From Gemmatimonadota bacterium (GTDB taxonomy: Bacteria; Gemmatimonadota; Gemmatimonadetes; Longimicrobiales; Gaopeijiaceae), in NCBI GenBank assembly GCA_022823365.1, contig JAJDXG010000060.1, positions 1 to 42,639 of the forward strand: DNA of 42,639 nt, in the 5' to 3' direction. The translations under genes and the position numbers were made by a program. The first letter of the stretch is position 1. Every line of letters begins with the position of its first letter. Positions 17,294 to 25,146 of this stretch are shown in pieces. A model generated the notes under the pieces. The model worked only from the letters and a program-made list of their open reading frames with translations, did not search any database and was not told where the DNA came from.

Positions 17294-20233
17294 ATGAGCT
17301 TGCCCGCAAGTAACTCGAATCGATTCCTCAAGCTGACCGCGTTCATGCTCCTGTTCGCGGCACTCCCCGCAGCGGCGCACGCCCAGGGCTCCCTCGAAGG
17401 CACGGTGCGCGACGCCGCGACCAACCAGGGAGTCGTCGGTGCGCAGGTGTTCATCTCCGCGCTCAACATCGGCAGCCTCACCGGCAACGACGGCTCGTTC
17501 AGCATCGGCGGCGTCCCCGCCGGGTCGCACATCGTCGAGATCCAGCTGATCGGTTATGCCGCCGAGCGGCAGGAGGTGACCATCACGGACGGGCAGGCGA
17601 CGCAGCTGGACGTGATCCTGAGCGAGGAGGCCATCGCGCTCGGAGGCATCGTCGCCATCGGGACGCGGGCGCGGCCGCGCACGGTGACCGAGTCAGCGGT
17701 CCCCATCGACGTGATCCCAAACGCGGAGATCGTCAACCAGGGCGACAACGACTTCGCCAACCTGCTCCGCAACGTGGTGCCGTCGTTCAACGTGAACATC
17801 CAGCCCATCAGCGACGCGGCCACCTTCGCCCGTCCGGCCAACCTGCGCGGCCTCGCGCCCGACCACACGCTGATTCTGTTGAACGGCAAGCGGCGCCACC
17901 GCACGGCGGTCATCACCTGGTACGGCAACGGCCTCGCAGACGGATCGCAGGGCCCGGACCTCGCGATGATTCCGGGGTTGGCGCTGGAGCAGGCCGAGGT
18001 GCTGCGCGACGGCGCGGCGGCCCAGTTAGGCTCCGACGCCATCGCGGGGGTGATGAACTTCATCCTCAAGAACGACCGTTCCGGCGGCGCCATCGAGATC
18101 AAGACGGGCGGAAACATGATGTCGCGGACCGGGGCGCGCTTCGAGGACGGCACCATCCCCGGCGACGGTGAGATGTACAGCATCGCGGGGAACTTCGGCC
18201 TGCCGCTCGGGGAGAACGGCTTCCTCAACCTGACCGGCGAATACGGCAACGCCAACCCCACCGACCGCAGCACGCAGCGCCGGGACGCGGTAGGGTTGGT
18301 CGTCCATGAGGGCAACACGAGCGTGCGCACGCCCGCGCAGATCTGGGGCTCCCCCCAGGTCAGCGACGAACTCAAGATCTGGGCGAACACCGGCTATCTG
18401 TTCAGCGACCGTCTCTCGTTCTACGGACACGGAAACTACGTGAGCAAGCAGGTGGAGGGCGGGTTCTACTTCCGGAACCCCGGCACCCGCAGCGGCGTGT
18501 TCGCCACCTCGGGCTGCCCGCGCTATTTCGGCGACCAGCCGTGCGATCCGGAATGGGAGCGGTCCATCCTTCTGGTCGGAGACCTGCTCGAGGCCCAGGG
18601 CGGCATGATGGGCGCGGCCGGGTGTCCCAGAGTGCTGGTCGACCCCGCCAGCGGGACCATCAGGGACCGGGAGGCGTTCAACCAGGTCATGGCCAATCCG
18701 AACTGCTTCACCTTCCGCAAGATCTTCCCCGGCGGCTTCACGCCGCAGTTCGGCGCCTACGTGCTGGACGGCTCCGCGGTGGCGGGCCTCAGGGGCACCA
18801 GCGGCCGCCTGGACTGGGACGGCAGCGTGGCCTGGGGCAAGTCCAACATGGACTTCTACATGTACAACACGGTCAACGCCTCGCTGGGGCCGGACCAGCC
18901 GTGCAGCACCGAGGGCGCCTCGGTCGCGGTGCCGGACCAGCCGTGCACGCCGTACTTCCGCCCCGGCATCTACGACCAGCAGGAAGTCAACCTGAACTTC
19001 GACGTCTCCTACGCGGTGAACGAGCGCGTGAACCTCGCGGGCGGCGCGGAATGGAGGAACGAGCGTTTCGAGATCGTCCCGGGCGACCAGGCCTCCTGGA
19101 CCGAGGGACCGCTCGCCAGCCAGGGCTTCACTCCGGGATCGAACGGGTTCACCGGCTTCGGTCCGCTGACGGAGGGTGTGTGGAACCGGAGCAACGTGGC
19201 GACCTACGGCGACCTGGAGATCCGGGAGCCGGAGGGTGCGTGGACCTTCGGCGTGGCGGCCCGCTACGAGAACTTCTCGGACTTCGGCAGCACGCTGAAC
19301 GGCAAGATCTCCGCCCGCACCAGAGTCTCTGAGGGCTTCGCCCTTCGCGCCAGCGCGAGCACGGGGTTCCGCGCGCCCACGCCCGGACAGTCCAACGCGT
19401 TCAACATCTCCACGATCTACGACCCGGTCATCATGGACCTGACCAACAACGGCACCATCCCCTCCACCTCCGATCTGGCCGTGGAGTACGGGGGCGAACC
19501 GCTGGTGCCGGAGACCTCGGTCAACCTGGCCGTCGGCGCGGTGGTCGAGAGCGGCAACTTCAACATGTCGTTCGACGCCTATCAGATCAGCATGTCCGAC
19601 CGGCTGACCTTCACCCAGGACTTCAGCCTCAGTCCCATGGACATCGACCGCCTGCTCGCCGAAGGCATCATCCGGCCCGGCGGCGTGCTCGCCAGATTCC
19701 GCTTTTTCATCAACGACTTCTCGACGCGCAGCCAGGGCATCGACTGGGTGGCCGCGTACCGGGTGGCGGGCGGCGATGGTTCCGGCACCACCTTCAGCAC
19801 CGCCTGGAACGTCAACCGCACCACCGTCACCGAGTTCAACCCGCAGACGCTGAGCAGCGGCCGAATCCGCATTCTGGAGGAAGGACTGCCCAACCTGCGC
19901 GCGAACGTCTCGGTGAACCACGACTTCGCCAGCGGCATGCGCCTCCTGGTGCGGGCCAGCCACTGGGGCGGCTACTACGACGGCGAGCAGCCCTACTACG
20001 TGTCGGATCCCGGCAACACGATCGATTACCCGTCCCGCGTCCTCTTCGACGTGGAGGGGGCCTACTCCCTCAGCGACAACTGGATGCTGACGGTGGGATC
20101 CCAGAACGTCCTCAACACGAAGCCTCAGGAATACCCGGGCGCGGCGGACGGCGTCGGCAACCGGTTCGGCCAGTTCACGCCCTACGGCTTCAACGGGGCC
20201 TTCGTCTACACCAAGCTGGGGTACACGTGGTAA
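17294..20233 (+). CDS. TonB-dependent receptor with carboxypeptidase-regulatory-like N-terminal domain
   Basis: This 979-residue outer-membrane receptor starts with a Sec signal peptide (LLFAALPAAAHAQ, cleavage near residue 31). A CarboxypepD_reg-like beta domain follows at about 32-115 (GSLEGTVRDAATNQGVVGAQV). Next is a plug domain at about 130-270 (ANLRGLAPDHTLILLNGKRR) and then a long barrel ending in Trp979, the usual outer-membrane signature. The extracellular part has six or more cysteines in short repeats (DQPC), probably disulfide-bonded loops. It should import a bulky nutrient using TonB energy; the ligand is unknown. AGGAGG at 17279-17284 fixes the start. The 251 bases upstream hold no gene. 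A strong hairpin terminator follows. Confidence 0.93.
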   Translation: MSLPASNSNRFLKLTAFMLLFAALPAAAHAQGSLEGTVRDAATNQGVVGAQVFISALNIGSLTGNDGSFSIGGVPAGSHIVEIQLIGYAAERQEVTITDGQATQLDVILSEEAIALGGIVAIGTRARPRTVTESAVPIDVIPNAEIVNQGDNDFANLLRNVVPSFNVNIQPISDAATFARPANLRGLAPDHTLILLNGKRRHRTAVITWYGNGLADGSQGPDLAMIPGLALEQAEVLRDGAAAQLGSDAIAGVMNFILKNDRSGGAIEIKTGGNMMSRTGARFEDGTIPGDGEMYSIAGNFGLPLGENGFLNLTGEYGNANPTDRSTQRRDAVGLVVHEGNTSVRTPAQIWGSPQVSDELKIWANTGYLFSDRLSFYGHGNYVSKQVEGGFYFRNPGTRSGVFATSGCPRYFGDQPCDPEWERSILLVGDLLEAQGGMMGAAGCPRVLVDPASGTIRDREAFNQVMANPNCFTFRKIFPGGFTPQFGAYVLDGSAVAGLRGTSGRLDWDGSVAWGKSNMDFYMYNTVNASLGPDQPCSTEGASVAVPDQPCTPYFRPGIYDQQEVNLNFDVSYAVNERVNLAGGAEWRNERFEIVPGDQASWTEGPLASQGFTPGSNGFTGFGPLTEGVWNRSNVATYGDLEIREPEGAWTFGVAARYENFSDFGSTLNGKISARTRVSEGFALRASASTGFRAPTPGQSNAFNISTIYDPVIMDLTNNGTIPSTSDLAVEYGGEPLVPETSVNLAVGAVVESGNFNMSFDAYQISMSDRLTFTQDFSLSPMDIDRLLAEGIIRPGGVLARFRFFINDFSTRSQGIDWVAAYRVAGGDGSGTTFSTAWNVNRTTVTEFNPQTLSSGRIRILEEGLPNLRANVSVNHDFASGMRLLVRASHWGGYYDGEQPYYVSDPGNTIDYPSRVLFDVEGAYSLSDNWMLTVGSQNVLNTKPQEYPGAADGVGNRFGQFTPYGFNGAFVYTKLGYTW

Positions 20234-20272
20234 CGCGCAGCTGATCCGCCATCGGCGGAAGCGGCATCACAA

Positions 20273-20314
20273 GGCCCCGGAAGGTTGCACGGCGACCTTC
20301 CGGGGCCGTTCTTT
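20273..20314 (+). terminator. Rho-independent terminator after the TonB receptor gene
   Basis: A perfect 13-base-pair stem (GGCCCCGGAAGGT at 20273-20285 with its complement at 20295-20307) closes a nine-base loop and is followed by GTTCTTT. It lies 40 bases after the receptor stop and only 15 bases before the next start codon. Confidence 0.85.
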
Positions 20315-20322
20315 GCAGGGTG

Positions 20323-21414
20323 ATGTCTCTTTCCGGGCCCATCCCCCGCCTCCTGGCCATCGCGCTGCCGGTTGCCACCGGCTGCGTTTCGTCTTCCACG
20401 CTCGAACTGTATCGGACCGGCGAAGCCGCCTGCTACGATCGTTCCCTCGAGCCCCAGACCACCGTCGTCGATTCCCACCTTCACTTCCGTCCCTTCGGGG
20501 GTCCGGAGATCCCGTTCGAGGAGCTCGTCGGGTACCTGGAGCAGACGGGCGTGCTGTTCGCCAACGTCTACGGGATCGGCCAGACGCTGCCGGACTTCTC
20601 GTCCTGCAACTACTACCTCGACTGCCCCGGCACACCGCTAACGCCATCGTCGAAGAACGATGTCGCCAACGCCGCCGGGTACCTGACAAGTCCATCCTCG
20701 CGCGTCCATCTGACGATGTCCATGACCTTCCCGGACCTGGCGCGCCCCGCCACCATCCTCCCTGAAATGCGGCGCCTGGAGGAGGAATACCCGGGCGTCT
20801 TCTCGTGGATGGGCGAGGTCAACCTGGTGAAGCAGGCCGTGTTCGCGAACGGCCGCGGGGCGGTTCCGCGAGAGGTGCTGGTCGACTGGGCGCCGTTCAT
20901 GGCGGCGCTCCGGGACCGGGGCATGCCGCTTGCGATCCACTCCGACCTGGGCAACGACGAAGATCCGACCCTCTATCTGCCGCTGATGGAGGAGGCGCTC
21001 GGCATGTATGCGGAAAACGACATCGTGTGGGTGCACATGGGCCTGTCCCGGGAGCTGACGCGGATGTCCCCCGACGACCACATCGCGATCGTGGAGTCGA
21101 TGCTGGACCGCCATCCCCGCCTGATGCTCGATATCTCCTGGCGGGTCCTGGACGACGCCTACTTCTCGGATCCGGAGGCCAGGGCGCCCTACGTGCGGTT
21201 CCTGAACGAGTACTCGGAGCGGATTCTCCCGGGGACGGACTTTCTGGCCTCCAGGGACAAGGACTTCGAGGTCTACCGCAGCGAGCTGGAGGTCACCAGC
21301 CGGATTCTGCGCCATCTCGACGACACCGCCTTCCGCAACATCGCGCTCGGCCGGAACTACATCCGCCTGCTCGGGCTGGACTACACGGTGCCGCGGATTT
21401 GCGCGGCTTCCTGA
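20323..21414 (+). CDS. Lipoprotein amidohydrolase-fold metal hydrolase
   Basis: This 363-residue exported protein has a hydrophobic leader ending at Cys21 (PVATGC), a plausible though imperfect lipobox. The amidohydrolase barrel begins with DSHLHF (His52, His54). His206 in AIHSDLG, His238 in WVHMGLS and Asp306 in LPGTDF complete a metal site of the Amidohydrolase_2 type. It therefore differs from the other secreted amidohydrolases here, which carry a carboxylated-lysine type site. Cysteines at about 95 and 101 could form a disulfide. The reaction is unknown; hydrolysis or decarboxylation are the family options. The ATG at 20323 (GTG at 20320 is an alternative) sits directly after the terminator hairpin, so expression may depend on read-through. 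Confidence 0.8.
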   Translation: MSLSGPIPRLLAIALPVATGCVSSSTLELYRTGEAACYDRSLEPQTTVVDSHLHFRPFGGPEIPFEELVGYLEQTGVLFANVYGIGQTLPDFSSCNYYLDCPGTPLTPSSKNDVANAAGYLTSPSSRVHLTMSMTFPDLARPATILPEMRRLEEEYPGVFSWMGEVNLVKQAVFANGRGAVPREVLVDWAPFMAALRDRGMPLAIHSDLGNDEDPTLYLPLMEEALGMYAENDIVWVHMGLSRELTRMSPDDHIAIVESMLDRHPRLMLDISWRVLDDAYFSDPEARAPYVRFLNEYSERILPGTDFLASRDKDFEVYRSELEVTSRILRHLDDTAFRNIALGRNYIRLLGLDYTVPRICAAS

Positions 21415-21457
21415 GAGCGCCACGGAACATCGGCGGCAGCGCCCGGCGGGTTGGCCG

Positions 21458-22252
21458 CTACAGCCGGGCGCGTATCTCCCACAGATCCGGAAACACGGGC
21501 TTGTTGAGCGTCGTGACCAGATAGCGGGACCCCGCGGATCCGCCTGTCCCGGGTTTATGGCCGATGGTCCGCTGCACCATCTTCATGTGGCGGTAGCGCC
21601 ATTCCTGCAGCCCCTCGTCCAGGTCCACGAGGCGCTCGCACAACTGGGCATTGCGGGCGTCCCCGCGATAGATGCGCACCAGGACGTCCTGCATGGCCTC
21701 GTCGGTCACCACCGGCCGCGTCACGTCCCGCTCCAGGCTTGTGCCCGGAACGTCGTATCCCTCCGTGGCCAGATAGCGGAGGAAGCAGTCCCACAGCGTA
21801 GGCGCGCTCCAGCGGCGCTCGAGATCCAGCCGCGCACGGCTCCCCGGTTCGAAGCGCTTCATGGCGGCCGGGTGCTTCCAGCCGAGGCAGAATTCGAGGG
21901 CGCGGAACTGGTCGGACTGGAAGCCGCTGGCGGTGTCGAGATGGTCGCGGAAGGTCAGAAACTCGACGGGGCTCATGGTCTCGAGGATGTCGAGCTGCGC
22001 GACCAGCACCTTGAGGATGGTGAGGATGCGCTTGAGCGTATGCTGGGCCCGGGGCGCGTCTCCTTCTTCGAGCAGGCGACAGCAGTAGTCCATCTCGTGG
22101 AGAAGCACCTTGAACCACAGCTCGTAGACCTGGTGGATGACGATGAACAGCATCTCGTCGTGTTCGACGTCGTCCCTCGGCTTCTGGAGCCGGAGCAGCT
22201 CATCCAGCCTGAGATAGCGCTCGTAGTTGACGGCTTCGGGGTTTCGGGTCAC
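21458..22252 (-). CDS. kynA: Tryptophan 2,3-dioxygenase
   Basis: This 264-residue cytosolic heme enzyme opens the indole ring of L-tryptophan to N-formylkynurenine, the first step of the kynurenine pathway. Family marks are HDEMLFIVIHQVYELWFK with the distal His40, FRDHLDTASGFQS (residues 101-113), the heme-ligand His222 in WRYRHMKMVQRTIG, and KPGTGGSAG at 233-241. The length is usual for bacterial enzymes. The GTG start at 22252 overlaps the stop of a small upstream gene (GTGA), which suggests translational coupling. A kynureninase-like gene lies at 9511; no obvious kynurenine formamidase is seen in the window. Confidence 0.96.
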   Translation of the reverse strand: MTRNPEAVNYERYLRLDELLRLQKPRDDVEHDEMLFIVIHQVYELWFKVLLHEMDYCCRLLEEGDAPRAQHTLKRILTILKVLVAQLDILETMSPVEFLTFRDHLDTASGFQSDQFRALEFCLGWKHPAAMKRFEPGSRARLDLERRWSAPTLWDCFLRYLATEGYDVPGTSLERDVTRPVVTDEAMQDVLVRIYRGDARNAQLCERLVDLDEGLQEWRYRHMKMVQRTIGHKPGTGGSAGSRYLVTTLNKPVFPDLWEIRARL

Positions 22253-22467
22253 TCGCTGAGCCTCGGGGGTTCCTCCAGGTAGCCTTCCTCGATGAGGATG
22301 GCCTCGATCTCGTGCCAGACGGCGAGCTGGCTGTCGTGGGCGCCGTCATGCTCCAGCGCCACCTCGGAGATGCGCCCTTCCCATTCGTTGACGAGATAAA
22401 GCGCGTCCAGGACCTCGTCGTCCTCTTCCGACTCCGCGGCGCCGTGCGCCTCCAGAACCAGAAGCAC
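22249..22467 (-). CDS. Small acidic protein of unknown function coupled to tryptophan dioxygenase
   Basis: I do not recognise this family. From the GTG at 22467 it is 72 residues, acidic and helical (SEEDDEVLDALYLVNEW, then WHEIEAILIEEGYLEE), with no signal peptide or cysteine. Its stop overlaps the dioxygenase start by GTGA, so the two are probably translated together. The frame continues upstream to a stop near 22537. A CTG at 22500, preceded six bases earlier by GGGAGG, would give an 83-residue product starting SFAYHVTSADVLLVLEAHG, which looks more like a complete domain. Binding to, or regulation of, the dioxygenase is only a guess from position. Confidence 0.6.
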   Translation of the reverse strand: MLLVLEAHGAAESEEDDEVLDALYLVNEWEGRISEVALEHDGAHDSQLAVWHEIEAILIEEGYLEEPPRLSE

Positions 22468-22506
22468 GTCCGCGGAGGTGACGTGATAGGCAAAGCTCAG
22501 GTCGCA

Positions 22507-22512
22507 CCTCCC
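22507..22512 (-). promoter_or_regulatory. Shine-Dalgarno for a possible CTG start at 22500
   Basis: GGGAGG on the minus strand lies six bases before an in-frame CTG at 22500. The annotated GTG at 22467 has no comparable site, so the CTG may be the true start of the small gene. Confidence 0.45.
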
Positions 22513-22607
22513 GCGGATCGTGCCTCCGGCAGGCCCTCAGTTGGCCGCCGTGATCGTGGCCCTCAGCAGACGCTCCCGGGGAAGGACTCGGTGACGGCCC
22601 GGTTAAT

Positions 22608-23507
22608 CTAAAGCGACGGGCCGGCCTCCGCTTCCCCGCGGGAGCGGATCGTCCCGACCCGCTCCGCCAGCCGGGCGTCTCCCAGCGATTCGGCAACGCG
22701 CTTGAAGCCGGGGGTCGCGCCGGTCCAGCGGAGTTCATCCAGTTCGCCGAAGAGCGAGGCGTCGTCCCGCAGGGTGGCCAGATCCCGGAACAGCAGGGCG
22801 TCCCGCCATCCGGTGCGGAGGTTCTCCTGCAGCCTCCGCGCGCCCCGCACGGCAACGCCCCAGGGCAGGCTGCGCAGCGGGATGGCCTCCAGGTGCCCGT
22901 AGTGCGCGAGCACCGTGGAGGTCGACTTGGCGCCCCAGCCCGGAATGCCGGGGAATCCGTCCGCGCTGTCGCCCACGAGCGCCAGGTAGTCGGGGATGGA
23001 GGCCGGCCGCACCCCGAACTTGTCCACCACCCCGTCTTCGTCGCGCAGCGCGCGCTGCCGCCGGTCGAACTGGACGATGCGGGTCCCCGAGACGCACTGG
23101 CTGAGATCCTTGTCGGGCGTGCAGATGAAGACCCGCTCGACCGTCGGGTCCGCGCCGGCCAACCGGGCCGCCGAGGCCAGCCCGTCGTCGGCTTCCAACT
23201 CGACCATCGGCCACACCGCGATCCCCATCGCCGCCAGAGCGCCTTCGAGGGGGTGGAACTGCGCCCAGAGCGCGGGATCGATGCCTGCCGAGTTCTTGTA
23301 GCCCGGCCACAGGTCGTTTCGGAACGACTCGATGACGTGATCGGTGGCGACCCCGATGTGCGTGACGCCCGCCTCCAGCATGCCCAGCAGCGAGTGGAGC
23401 ACGCCAACGAGAGCGCCCACCTCGCGGCCGGCCCGGTCGCTGCGCGACGGGACCGCGTAGAAATGGCGGAACAGTTCGTAGGTGCCGTCGATGAGGTGGA
23501 CGTTCAC
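22608..23507 (-). CDS. FEN-like 5'-3' exonuclease domain protein
   Basis: This roughly 299-residue protein resembles the 5'-nuclease domain of bacterial DNA polymerase I and its stand-alone homologues. The metal-binding acids are visible: Asp7 (LIDGTYELFR), Asp56 (VATDHVIESFR), Glu105/Asp107/Asp108 (ELEADDG), Asp132/Asp134 (TPDKDLSQ) and Asp180/Asp183 (VGDSADGFPG). The helix-hairpin-helix GIPGWGAKS follows. It should act on flap or 5'-ended DNA or on primer RNA. No polymerase domain is attached. I start it at the GTG at 23507, where the protein opens with the first beta strand (NVHLIDG); the frame is open to 23579. It lies upstream of the small gene and the tryptophan dioxygenase gene, but there is no functional reason to link them. 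Confidence 0.88.
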   Translation of the reverse strand: MNVHLIDGTYELFRHFYAVPSRSDRAGREVGALVGVLHSLLGMLEAGVTHIGVATDHVIESFRNDLWPGYKNSAGIDPALWAQFHPLEGALAAMGIAVWPMVELEADDGLASAARLAGADPTVERVFICTPDKDLSQCVSGTRIVQFDRRQRALRDEDGVVDKFGVRPASIPDYLALVGDSADGFPGIPGWGAKSTSTVLAHYGHLEAIPLRSLPWGVAVRGARRLQENLRTGWRDALLFRDLATLRDDASLFGELDELRWTGATPGFKRVAESLGDARLAERVGTIRSRGEAEAGPSL

Positions 23508-23750
23508 GGGCGGTCGGATGTTCGGGGGCCGGGCGATCGTGAAAGGGGAACCATGCGGGCTGGACGGTCCGGTGCGCAATTACGCCGCGGTCGTCGAAGC
23601 GGTCATCCTGGATACGCACGCCAGTCCCCGATTGACACGCGATTCCGGGCGCAGCCTTATTGACGAAGGGACTCCGATGCCACAACGCCCTTGCGTGCGC
23701 AGCATCCCCCCGACGTGCAGCATCGCTCGATCAGCAGAGGAGGTACCGAC

Positions 23751-25085
23751 ATGCATGCTCCCGCCCCCCGAACCATTCTCGCCGCGTCATGGCTGACCAT
23801 CGCCGGTCTGGCCCTGCCGCAGGACACGCACGCCCAGGTGCCGCCGCAGCGCACCACAGCCTTCGTCAACGCGAACGTCGTGCCCATGGACCGCGAGGGC
23901 GTGCTCGCCGATTACACCGTCGTCGTCTCCAGCGGGCGCATCGTGGACATGGGCCCGTCGGCATCGGTCGATCCGCCGGCCGGTGCCATGGTCATCGACG
24001 CCGCGGGCAAGTATCTCATGCCCGGCCTCGCGGAGATGCACGGGCACATGCCCGGCGGCAACATCGAGGAGACGGTGATGTTCCTCTACGTGGCCAACGG
24101 CGTCACCACGGTGCGCGGCATGCTGGGACAGGACGGGCACCTGGCATTGCGCGAGCGGGCCAACGCCGGGGAGATCGTCGCGCCGACCCTCTACATGGCC
24201 GGACCGAGCTTCAACGACGGGAGCGTGAACTCCACCGCGGAGGCGGAGCGGCAGGTGCGTCGGCAGAAGCTCGAGGGTTGGGATCTGCTGAAGATCCACC
24301 CCGGACCCACGCTCGACGAATACAACGCCATGGCGGTCACGGCTCAGGAGGTGGGGATCCGCTTCGCCGGACATGTGCCGGCAGACGTGGGGCTCGAGCA
24401 TGCCATCCTCATGGGGCAGGAGACCTTCGACCACCTCGACGGCTACATCGAGTTCCTGGACGCCTTCGAGGGCGAGGTCGATGAGGACCGGCTCGAATAC
24501 ATCGTGGAGCTGACCCGCGACGCGGGCGCCTGGGTGGTTCCCACGATGGTACTCTGGGAGGTCGGCATCATCGGCCGCGGCGATGCCGCCGAAATGGCGC
24601 GCTACCCGGAGATGCGCTACTGGCCCGGATTCCAGGTGGAGGGTTGGGAGGGCCGGCAAAGGGCCGCGGCGTCCCGGACCAGCCCCGAGCGGGCGGCGCA
24701 GTGGGCCGCGAACCGCAATCGGGTGCTGAAGGCGCTCTCGGACGGGGGTGCCGGCATCCTTCTGGGCACCGATTCGCCCCAGATCTTCAGCGTGCCGGGC
24801 TTCTCGATCCATCGTGAGTTGAAGGCGATGGCCGACGCGGGGATGTCGGCCTGGGAGATCCTGGTCAGCGGGACCCGCAACGTGGGTGAGTACTTCCAGG
24901 GGAGGGACTCCTTCGGCACGGTGGCGGTCGGACGGCGCGCGGATCTCCTGCTGCTGAACGCGAATCCGCTGTCCGACGTGGCCAACGTGGCCGACCGCGC
25001 GGGCGTCATGTTCCGGGGCCGCTGGCTGGCCGAAGAGGAAATCCAGAGAAGGCTGGAGGAGATCGCGGATGAGATGGGGAGCTGA
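23751..25085 (+). CDS. Secreted amidohydrolase (COG1228-like)
   Basis: This 444-residue protein has a Sec signal peptide with a probable cut after THAQ near residue 29, so it should be periplasmic. Metal ligands are His97/His99 in EMHGHM, Lys181 in LLKIHPG, His208 in FAGHVP, His228 in FDHLDG and Asp341 in LLGTDSPQ, a complete amidohydrolase site. It is closest in layout to imidazolonepropionase-like peptidases that cut amide bonds of dipeptides or cyclic amides. AGGAGG at 23738-23743 fixes the ATG at 23751. The 243 bases upstream are shared with the divergent nuclease gene and should hold both promoters. The serine hydrolase gene follows after 61 bases. Confidence 0.88.
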   Translation: MHAPAPRTILAASWLTIAGLALPQDTHAQVPPQRTTAFVNANVVPMDREGVLADYTVVVSSGRIVDMGPSASVDPPAGAMVIDAAGKYLMPGLAEMHGHMPGGNIEETVMFLYVANGVTTVRGMLGQDGHLALRERANAGEIVAPTLYMAGPSFNDGSVNSTAEAERQVRRQKLEGWDLLKIHPGPTLDEYNAMAVTAQEVGIRFAGHVPADVGLEHAILMGQETFDHLDGYIEFLDAFEGEVDEDRLEYIVELTRDAGAWVVPTMVLWEVGIIGRGDAAEMARYPEMRYWPGFQVEGWEGRQRAAASRTSPERAAQWAANRNRVLKALSDGGAGILLGTDSPQIFSVPGFSIHRELKAMADAGMSAWEILVSGTRNVGEYFQGRDSFGTVAVGRRADLLLLNANPLSDVANVADRAGVMFRGRWLAEEEIQRRLEEIADEMGS

Positions 25086-25146
25086 GCCGAGGGATCGGCG
25101 CCGGATGGTGCGCCGAGCCACTGCGTCGTGGGGTGATCTGTCAACA

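Noticed and set aside
18026..19963. Long open frame (645 codons) on the minus strand opposite the TonB receptor
   Set aside because: It is antisense to a clear receptor. Its translation is rich in Arg, Gly, Ala and His with no domain, as expected from high-GC shadow frames.
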